This document shows, piece after piece, positions 9,454 through 17,200 of a stretch of DNA of 27,573 nt. The translations under genes were made by a program, and so were the position numbers. Under the pieces are notes generated by a model that did not search any database, was not told where the DNA came from, and was given only the letters and a program-made list of their open reading frames with translations. Positions within the stretch are counted from its first letter, which is position 1, and the number at the start of each line of letters is the position of its first letter. This stretch comes from Paulinella micropora (lineage: Eukaryota; Cercozoa; Imbricatea; Euglyphida). Location: NCBI GenBank assembly GCA_009731375.1, contig BJOX01000326.1, positions 500,943 through 528,515 on the forward strand, read 5' to 3'.

Positions 9454-10084
9454 TTACGTTGCATCGATGACAGTTTCTTGTACTTCTCTGAAAATTTGGG
9501 GCACAGGTTGGGGTTTCCCTTTGGTGTCCTTTCGCGAAACGATGGTTGGATCTATGAAGAAGTGGCAGTCATAGTTTTGACGAGTCACTAGATATTCGGA
9601 TCTTTCCCACCCCAAGAGTTCTTGGCTTCGACTTGGTCCGCATTTTATCGGTGAAATGCCATGAGGCCAAGGCATGGAGGCCATGAGAATAATCAGGTGA
9701 GTCTTCAAACTTCGGCACTTTGACGACGACGACTGCGTGACAGCAGTAAGCTTCGAAACGGCGAACATCTTCGATTAAACTTTCAAAAGTGTCTTTTCGA
9801 GTGCACTGCACCTTGATCCCAATCAACCCAGGCTTCGGGTCTTGCAGCTTGAAGGTGTGGCCCGAGTCTGTCTCCTCATTGATCTTATCAATAACCTCAT
9901 TGGGCCAGATGCCATGTGCTCGCTTCCGTAACATCACATATAAGAACTTGCGAAAGTCAATCTTGTCAATACAGATGTTGTGCTTCGCTATTATCACCTC
10001 TGCAATGACGGTCGTGACAGCCCACTGCATGGACTCTCCCCATTCGCCTTGGTTCTTTGGCTCTCGGGGTCGCGGCTCCGACAT
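9454..10084 (-). CDS. Hypothetical protein, frame-broken, possibly nuclease-like
   Basis: From ATG at 10084 one frame runs to a stop at 9569 (171 codons), beginning MSEPRPREPKNQGEWGESMQ. Its composition is typical of a globular protein. The segment P-G-L-I-G-I-K-V-Q-C-T-R-K-D-T, an amphipathic helix, and H-A-V-V-V-V-K-V-P resembles the beta-helix-beta core of restriction-endonuclase-like (PD-(D/E)xK, Mrr-like) folds. The catalytic residues are not certain, so this is a weak suggestion. A second frame from about 9660 to the stop at 9454 (YLVTRQNYDCHFFIDPTIVS) also looks coding. The two frames are offset so that one extra base, or an intron of 3n+1 bases, would join them. No clear GT/AG pair is seen. 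The microsatellite at 10155 abuts the 5' side, so an upstream exon may exist. Confidence 0.5.
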
Positions 10085-10154
10085 TTCTGCTAGCGTTGAT
10101 GAGGGTGACCACACGGGCGGGCGCCACCTTCTTAGAGGTGAAGAAGGCAACTAT

Positions 10155-10166
10155 GTATGTACATAC

Positions 10167-10197
<31 letters not shown>

Positions 10198-10297
10198 TGT
10201 ATGTATGTTTGTATGTATGTACATATGTATGTATGTACATATGTATGTATGTATGTGTATGTATTTATGTGTATGTATGTATGTATTTCTGTCTAAG

Positions 10298-10333
<36 letters not shown>

Positions 10334-10470
10334 TGTATGCATGTATGTGTGTATGTATGTATGTATGTATGTATGTATGTGTGTATGTATGTATGTATGC
10401 ACATATGTATGTGTGTATGTATGTATGTACATACATACACTGTATGTATGTATGATATTGCATGTATGTC
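10155..10470. repeat. (GTAT)n microsatellite
   Basis: GTAT repeats with scattered ACATAC and GTGT variants. Long Met-Tyr-Val-Cys open frames here are repeat artefacts. It lies about 70 bp upstream of the hypothetical gene's ATG. Confidence 0.95.
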
Positions 10471-10509
10471 GTGATCAGTGGTTACCTTTTCCAAAGCGGC
10501 AGATCTCTC

Positions 10510-10576
10510 CGAAGTCGAAGACGAAGACGAAGGCGAAGACGAAGACGAAGACGAAGACGAAGACGAAGAAGAAGAC
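10510..10576. repeat. (GAAGAC)n hexanucleotide repeat
   Basis: About ten units of CGAAGA or close variants. It could encode Arg/Lys- or Ser-rich tracts on either strand, but no gene context supports coding. Confidence 0.9.
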
Positions 10577-10577
10577 A

Positions 10578-10902
10578 ATGCAGTCTTGCAGTATCAATGG
10601 GAGGCAGAAAACAAACACAGACAGATACTATAATATGTTATGAGTAGATATGATGTTTGCTATCTACATGGTTTTTGTATGCTAGGCACAGCCTAGACAC
10701 ACAAAAACTCTCTATACAGACAAGCTGACATTCCCAAAAAGGAACATGTCAATTTGTGTTAGAAAAATCAAAGCAATCGTAATTTACCACTTGCCTTTAT
10801 AATTGTGCTTATCTGTGTATGTAATGTATACTGTACCTTCTGCCTCTTCTCGAAGACGCGGACACCAGAAGCAGGCTTTCGTTTGCCAGACACAGACATC
10901 TA
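10578..10902. other. Unassigned spacer
   Basis: Non-repetitive AT-rich sequence. No gene, RNA or repeat was recognised. A small inverted match, GCTAGGCACAG/CTAGACAC, is too weak to call. Confidence 0.5.
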
Positions 10903-10929
10903 GCAAAAGAATGCAAACCGAATACGTCC

Positions 10930-11005
<76 letters not shown>

Positions 11006-11042
11006 TAGAGAGAGAGATAGATAGATAGATAGATAGATACAC

Positions 11043-11075
<33 letters not shown>

Positions 11076-11076
11076 C

Positions 11077-11152
<76 letters not shown>

Positions 11153-11226
11153 GTAGGTAGGTAGGTAGCAAAAGAATGCAGACCGAATACGTCCAAGATA
11201 GATAGATAGATAGATAGATAGGAAGG

Positions 11227-11277
<51 letters not shown>

Positions 11278-11300
11278 TTAGATAGATAGATAGATAGATG
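10903..11300. repeat. (GATA)n arrays with a short recurring motif
   Basis: Two GATA arrays (10932-11160 and 11195-11300, with GAGA, GATACA and GGTA variants) are each preceded by nearly the same 30-bp motif, GCAAAAGAATGCARACCGAATACGTCCAAGA (10903-10932 and 11168-11198). Related motifs precede or interrupt the GATA arrays at 11928 and 12097. Confidence 0.85.
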
Positions 11301-11664
11301 AAATATCGACTAATGTCAGAAAAAAGGAGCTTCTGATTTCGTCAACCAGGAAGTCTGTGGGTAAAGTATTAACCCGATGCCCAGCTAAGCCGTGATGTTT
11401 GCACGGAAGGGACTGATACAGGCAATACCAAAGCTCCCTAGTACCAGGCGGGGCCAGGGCTCGTTCCATAAAGCGCCCCTTGCAGAACGAGCTCCCACCT
11501 CCATTACAGAGGGCCCAGTAAGCAGATGGAGTTTCGAGACTGTTCGACAGTCTAGTATAAACCGACAGAGCACTGTGGGTTTTATTCCGGGCTCAACAAG
11601 CGAGAAAGGGCACCCTGAGGGAACAGGATTGTGCTTCCCGTCGCTATTTCGGCATGTGACTTAT
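11301..11664 (-). mobile_element. Dispersed repeat R360, copy 2, with (ATCT)n tail
   Basis: Reverse complement of 1-362 at about 97% identity, with single-base differences and a few one-base indels. On its sense (minus) strand it runs from 11664 to 11301 and then into (ATCT)n. Homology may extend beyond 11664, which cannot be tested because copy 1 is cut by the window start. A 98-codon frame on the plus strand here is disrupted in copy 1 by the indels, so coding is unlikely. Confidence 0.6.
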
Positions 11665-11781
11665 AGGCGTATGGCTAGGCACACATAAGGCACCCCACCA
11701 CGGGCCCAGCACACCCACACCATCCCCTAATTCTCTGCCTGTCGACAGATGGCACCCATTTCAAAAAATCAAGCCCAAGAG

Positions 11782-11785
11782 AGAG

Positions 11786-11837
<52 letters not shown>

Positions 11838-11878
11838 GGATAGATAGATGGATAGATAGATGGATAGATGGATAGATG

Positions 11879-11910
<32 letters not shown>

Positions 11911-12018
11911 CATAGATAGATAGATATCAAAAGAAGACAGACCGTCTACGTCCAAGCAGACACTAAATAAGCGGGAAGAGATAGATAGATAGATAGATAG
12001 ATAGAGATAGATAGATAG

Positions 12019-12096
<78 letters not shown>

Positions 12097-12151
12097 GCAA
12101 AAGAAGACAGACGGTATACGCCCAAGCAGACACTAAATAAGCAGCAAGAGA
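11782..12151. repeat. (GATA)n arrays with two copies of a 54-bp motif
   Basis: GATA arrays at 11788-11926 (with GGATAGAT variants) and 11982-12094 are separated by a motif at 11928-11981. A close copy lies at 12097-12151: CAAAAGAAGACAGAC, then a CGTCCAAG-like core, then CAGACACTAAATAAGC. The 5' part is related to the motif at 10903 and 11168. Confidence 0.9.
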
Positions 12152-12230
12152 CAGATAGAAGAGAGAGAGAGAGAAACTGCAAATATCTGTCTTTCAAACA
12201 TGTTTCGATGAAGCATGTCTGCAAGTGTTT

Positions 12231-12898
12231 CTATTTTCTTTCTTTCAAACATGAATGAGTGTGCACTTCGTCGCATTTGACCTTGGATGAAGCAGCAGTG
12301 GCCACATCAGTCTCCATCAAAGAGCTGACAGGTGAAGCATTCAATTGGACTCTTTGTTTCTTGTCAGGATGCTCATCTTCTTGTATAGGCCTGCGCGACT
12401 CGGGGCTATGTAGCCTTTGGGAGTGCGCGCTCTTGTCTGCGGTGGGTGTTGTTGCTGACGTTGTTGATAATGATAACGATGATGATGATGATGATGATGA
12501 CGATGATGATGATGATGATAATGATGCTGTTGATGTTTTTGTTGTTGTTGTTGTTGTTGTTGTTGATGATGATGATGATGATGATGGTGATAGTGATGAT
12601 GTCCCTGTTTTTGTTGTGCGGCCGCTCGCCAGTGGCCGCACCGCTAGCCTGTACGCTCCAGGTTGGGGAAGTTGATCTAAGGAAACCTCGCTAGCTTCGG
12701 ATTTGTCGCCTTGCTGGAGCAACATGACCGGTTGCTGATTAGGGCTGAGAGAAAATTCAGCACGCAGTTGTTCAGCGAGAGGACAAGCAAGCAAAGGGGC
12801 CACCCTCCAGGAAGCAGAATGCGTAGGACCCTCTACGGTGATGGTAGGCGCTGAGCTCGAGGGCCAGCTCTGACATAGTTGTAGTTGTTGTAGCGATA
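12231..12898 (-). CDS. 3' exon of a Ser/Thr-rich protein with a possible ubiquitin-like domain
   Basis: An open minus-strand segment of about 222 codons ends at TAG (12231-12233). Upstream, CTACTATCCCAG at 12899-12910 would serve as a splice acceptor, so this is read as a terminal exon; the upstream exon is not identified. Visible parts, in order: a globular stretch (TITVEGPTHSASWRV, CPLAEQLRAEF, LSPNQQPVMLLQQG, VSLDQLPQPGAYRLAVRP) with the strand-helix-strand rhythm and P-x-Q-Q-x-x-x-x-x-x-G spacing of ubiquitin-like beta-grasp domains; long Ser and Thr tracts coded by in-frame trinucleotide repeats; and a basic tail (PDKKQRVQL) that could be a nuclear signal. Composition away from the tracts is not repeat-driven, which favours real coding. 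The ubiquitin-like reading is inference from spacing only. An 8-bp inverted repeat (12616-12623/12634-12641) lies within. Confidence 0.5.
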
Positions 12899-12906
12899 CT
12901 GGGATA

Positions 12907-12907
<1 letters not shown>

Positions 12908-12952
<45 letters not shown>

Positions 12953-13157
12953 AAGTAATAGTAGTAGTAATGATAGTAGTAATAGTAGTAGTAGAAGTAG
13001 TAGTAGAAGAAGTAGTAATCGTAGCAGTCATAGTAGTAGTAGTAGAGTAGAGTAGAGTAGAGTAGAGTAGTAGTAGTAGTAGTAGTGGTAGTAGTAGCAG
13101 TCGTTTTAGTAGTAGAAATAGTAATCGTTGTAATCGTAGTATAAAAGGTAGTATTAG

Positions 13158-13216
<59 letters not shown>
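12908..13216. repeat. (TAG)n then (AAT)n microsatellite
   Basis: TAG repeats with AAG and AGAGT variants (12908-13155) pass into AAT repeats (13157-13216). On the minus strand the AAT part is the (TTA)n tail of the SINE at 13217. Confidence 0.9.
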
Positions 13217-13484
13217 GTGCTTCTCTGTCAATGGCTGATGCATTTCTGCACATGCGCCTCCATCGTCTCACCCGTGAGGGGAGTACGAAGAATTGACGAT
13301 AAGCTCTAATGACACCCCCGCAAGGGCAGTTCCAACACTTCCAGACGGGCCGGTATGTCACGGGCAGTTCCAACACTTCCAGCGGACCGGTATGTTCAAT
13401 GAAGATACTGGTGGCAACGACGGGAATCGAACTGGCGACAGGGCCCAGATGGTAGAACTTGACCACTGGGCTATCACGGTGTCC
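13217..13484 (-). mobile_element. tRNA-derived SINE, copy A (apparently full length)
   Basis: Sense is the minus strand, from 13484 to 13217. The 5' end carries tRNA-like pol III promoter boxes. A body with a 37-bp tandem duplication follows (13330-13366 and 13367-13403 on the plus strand). The 3' part, ATGGAGGCGCATGTGCAG, then GAGAAGCAC and (TTA)n, resembles the 3' end of the LINE at 14181. (TTA)n flanks both sides. SINEs are transcribed by RNA polymerase III and copied by a partner LINE that recognises a shared 3' end. Copies B, C and D below support a dispersed family with the same 3' terminus. Confidence 0.75.
13405..13484 (-). promoter_or_regulatory. tRNA-like head with pol III A and B boxes
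   Basis: On the minus strand, TGATAGCCCAGTGGTCAAG (plus 13458-13476) matches an A box. GTTCGATTCCC (plus 13422-13432) matches a B box, 26 nt downstream. The T stem next to the B box does not pair properly and no clean acceptor stem is seen, so this is a tRNA-derived promoter and not a functional tRNA gene. Confidence 0.65.
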
Positions 13485-13535
<51 letters not shown>

Positions 13536-13545
13536 GCAATAATGA

Positions 13546-13587
<42 letters not shown>

Positions 13588-13613
13588 TAATAATGATAAT
13601 AACAATAATAATG

Positions 13614-13652
<39 letters not shown>
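13485..13652. repeat. (AAT)n between SINE copies A and B
   Basis: AAT repeats with GAT and CAA variants. On the minus strand it is both the (TTA)n tail of copy B and the sequence upstream of copy A. Confidence 0.95.
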
Positions 13653-13880
13653 GTGCTTCTCTGTCAATGGCTGATGCATTTCTGCACATGCGCCTCCATC
13701 GTCTCACCCGTGAGGGGAGTACGAAGAATTGACGATAAGCTCTAATGACACCCCCGCAAGGGCAGTTCCAACACTTCCAGACGGGCCGGTATGTTCAATG
13801 AAAATACTGGTCCAGAAATAGACCGGTATGTTCAATGAAAATACTGGTGGCACCGACGGGAATCGAACTGGCGACAGGGC
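13653..13880 (-). mobile_element. SINE, copy B (5'-truncated)
   Basis: Same family as 13217-13484. It retains the 3' box, the body and the B-box part of the head, but the A-box half is missing and is replaced directly by (TTA)n. It lacks copy A's 37-bp duplication. Instead, a different unit of about 36 bp (ACCGGTATGTTCAATGAAAA and onward) is duplicated at about 13787-13850. 5' truncation is expected for target-primed reverse transcription. Confidence 0.75.
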
Positions 13881-13940
13881 ATAATAATAATAATAATAAT
13901 AATAATAGTAGCAGTAGTAGTAGTAGTAGTAGTAGCAGTC

Positions 13941-13982
<42 letters not shown>

Positions 13983-14020
13983 ATAGTAATAGTAGTAGTA
14001 GTAGTAGTAGTAGTAGTAGC

Positions 14021-14061
<41 letters not shown>

Positions 14062-14146
14062 CAGTAGTAGTAGTAATAATAATAATTTTAATAATAATAA
14101 TAATATTAATAATAATAATAATAATAATAACAATAATAATAATAAC

Positions 14147-14180
<34 letters not shown>
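13881..14180. repeat. (AAT)n/(TAG)n tract forming the LINE 3' tail
   Basis: AAT repeats, then (TAG)n with CAG variants, then AAT again up to 14180. On the minus strand the last block is the (TTA)n tail immediately after the LINE 3' end; the upper block flanks SINE copy B. Confidence 0.9.
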
Positions 14181-14235
14181 GGCTTCCTCAGACTATAGCA
14201 TCAGATCCAGATCCTGGACATGTGCCTCCATCGGG
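14181..14235 (-). promoter_or_regulatory. Putative 3' RT-recognition box shared by LINE and SINEs
   Basis: The last 55 nt of the LINE (ATGGAGGCACATGTCCAG, then GATGCTATAG and GAGGAAGCC, then (TTA)n) encode the C-terminal MEAHVQDLDLML, the stop codon and a 12-nt UTR. The first 14-18 nt recur at a similar position in the SINE, in family X and in the second LINE. A LINE RT selecting its template by a 3' sequence is established in other systems; that this box does so here is inference. Confidence 0.5.
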
Positions 14236-17200
14236 TCATCGGGGTCAGCCCATCCCAACGCATTGTCAGAACACCAAACAGACATAGCAGCAACAGCAAC
14301 AGCAGGGGCAGATGGGGGCTGTGAAGTGCATGAAGAGCTAGATGCGAGGGTGTTAGCTGAAGAGAAGAACTCGGAGACACTACGCTGCGCTCCCGAACCC
14401 CTCTCTCTAGCCAGGACGTCCACACTGCGCGGACGGCCGCGCCGCGCAACATCAACGTCACTTGGGGGAGAGGGTGGGACAGAAGCTGATGGAACCTCAG
14501 TGAGGTCAATCACCTCCTCGCCCCCATCCTCCACCCCAAGCTCCTCCCTTTTACCCTCCCTAGCAGACCAACACTCAGACACATATGATCCAAACAACAC
14601 ATCCAACTTTGGAGGGGGACGCAACGCTGTAACCCCTAACAACGCAGCAAGCCTAAAGTTACTGCGGAAGCGCGACTTCCCCTGAAAAAGCTTACAAAAC
14701 AATCGTGATTGATCCACAGGCGACATATCATCCCAACCCTGCCGCACAGAGCCCTCCCGCTCCCGCCCAAGCAACACATCCTCCACCACAACCTCACCGC
14801 CTACGACCTCACCACCCTCCTCACTCCCTCCATCCCCCTCAGCACCCCCCACAGCCATGCCACCGAGCCTCTGCATACTCAGCAACAGCTGCTTACGTCT
14901 CCCCTCATGCATGGGGCAATCCCATAAGAAGTGCGCAAGGGACTCATTGACATCATCATGACAACAGAAGCAGCGAGGGGACATGCCACTGACCAACTTG
15001 CTGCGGTACAACCGAAGGCGGTTGTTGCAGCTGAGCAACCTTCTCCGAAGCAGATTATAATGCGCATCATCAAGGGCTACCCATCTTGGGAACTCCTTAG
15101 TTCCAAAGACTTGTCTTAGGATGACTCGCAGGCCATCAGTAAGATCGCTGCCTGCCTCTCGCTTGTCCCACATCAGTTGCTGCACCATCTTGACGTCCTG
15201 CTGAAGGGCCCACTTGTCCACAGTCGAACACCAACCCTCGAGGTCCTTCTCTGAGCTATTTAGGAGCTCCTGAAGCCCTTGTTGTAGATCCATTGAGTCC
15301 CTGATAGCGCCTTCGGCCTCCGCAGTCCAGTCGGATTTGACTTGAGATGCGATGACAGGAAATCGCTCCTCCGGTAGAACACGCAGCCGTCTATAGAACT
15401 TCAGTTGCGCCGCCCGCCACAAACGCTCCGCACTCAAAGAGCGCGCCAGAAAGAGTGTAATCCACTTGCTTGTCTTAGGGCTGATGCCGAGAATCATCCT
15501 CATGGGGCGCAGCATTGCTGCCTCCAGCTTGGTGAGCTGCGATACGGGGGCACGCCAGACATCGAAGGCGTACTTCAGCTTGGCCCCCACAAGTTGATTC
15601 CAGCACATGAGACGATACCTAGCTTGTATCTCACCTGCACACCACAAAGAGTACCAACCTGCGGTGGCGACTTCAGTGACACGCGTAGCCCGCAGGGCCT
15701 GCTCCTTCCACTTCAGGTCGTCGGTGATAACCACTCCCAGGTACTTGTACTGACTGGTGACACAAAGCTTCTGGCCGCGAAACCACACCACGGGCTCACC
15801 TCGCTCCCTGATACTTGGTCGTTTCGCCTTGCTCGACGTGTAAATGGGCATGATTTCCGTCTTGCCGGGCTTCAAGTTGACTTCCAGCCGGTAATCTTCC
15901 GCGAACTTGGCCACAACATTGACCATCTTCTGGAGCTCGGTGCGACTGTGAGCGATGAGGGCCACGTCGTCCGCGTATAGAAGTGCCTTGATGTCGTTCA
16001 GCCGCTTCACATCCGTGATCTTGAGGGCACTCGCCAGCCGATCACACAGCTCATCCATAAAGACGTTGAAGAGTGTGGGAGAGAGAGGGGACCCCTGTTG
16101 GACGCCTACACCCTCCAGTACTTCGGGGGTGAGTGCTCCATCAACTAGCACTTGCGACGAAGTCTGCTCGTAGCACCTGCGTAGCGTGCGCCAGAACTTG
16201 CCCCTTACACCCAGCTTCCAGAGCCTCTCAAATAGGCCATCTCTCCAAACAGACGGGAAAGCCTTGCGTAGATCGACGAACAGGACATACGACTCCCGCT
16301 TCTGCTGCTGACGCCCCTTCAACCTCTGCCAAAGGGTAAAGACCTGATCCGTAGTGCGACGCCCCGGGCGGAAGCCTCCCTGCTCTGGACGTAGCTTATC
16401 CGGGCCATCCACGAAGAGCGTTAGACGAGTAGCTAATAAGGACAGATACAGCTTACCAAGGCAACTAATAATCGAGATATCCCTCCAGTTGTCAGGATCC
16501 GTAGGATCCCCACCCTTGGGGATATTGACGATGATTCCCTTGCCCCAAGCTTTTGGAGTCCTCTCGGCTTCTCGAATCCAGTTGAAGTACTGCGTTAAGT
16601 AGCCATTGATGTAGGCGCCGCCATACTTGAGCATCTCGTTCTTCACTTTGTCCTCGCCACAAGCTTTGTGGTTATTCAGGGCACGTTGCCTTGCAAGGAC
16701 CTCCTCTTGCGTGAACGGCTTGTCCAGCTCTTCGCAAGTGTCTTCACCTACTTCGTGCTCCTTCATAGCCCGGGCCACCTCATCTCTGAAGCGATCGTTC
16801 CAGTGGAACTGCCGCTTAGCTTCGGCTTCCTCCCACTCCAGCGAGCCTGCTTCTGCACAGCACTCCACCACAACAGCCGCACTTGCCGGATTTTCCCGTG
16901 GCTTCACCGAATTTTTCCGAAATTCCTCCCACCGAGCGACCTTTTCCGGCAGCGTACACGCCAGTGAGCCATCCTCCCTTTGCACCGGCGCGGAGACCTT
17001 CGTTCTGCGTGCCCCGCCAAGCCGCTTCGCGAGTAGCCAAAAGCGCTTTGAGGATTGCTCGCGTTGACATTTGACCGCTTCTTCCTGCACTTGCTTGAAG
17101 GAGGCGGACTTCTTGGCCCGAGTTGCCTTCCGAATTTGCTTGCGGAGCCGTAGCCAATTCAGACGGGCTTCCGCATTCGATTCATCCCTCCTGTATGCTG

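Noticed and set aside
10132-10643. Cys/Tyr/Val-rich and Ser-rich open frames
   Set aside because: They are translations of (GTAT)n and (GAAGAC)n.
11392-11688. 98-codon frame inside repeat R360
   Set aside because: Indels in the copy at 1-362 break the frame, and the sequence is a dispersed repeat.
13405-13484. Functional tRNA gene
   Set aside because: A and B boxes are present but the T stem and acceptor stem do not pair; the sequence continues into a SINE body.
15405-15980. Plus-strand frames opposite the LINE ORF (191, 172, 169 codons and others)
   Set aside because: They are antisense shadows of the conserved endonuclease and RT sequence in a GC-rich ORF.
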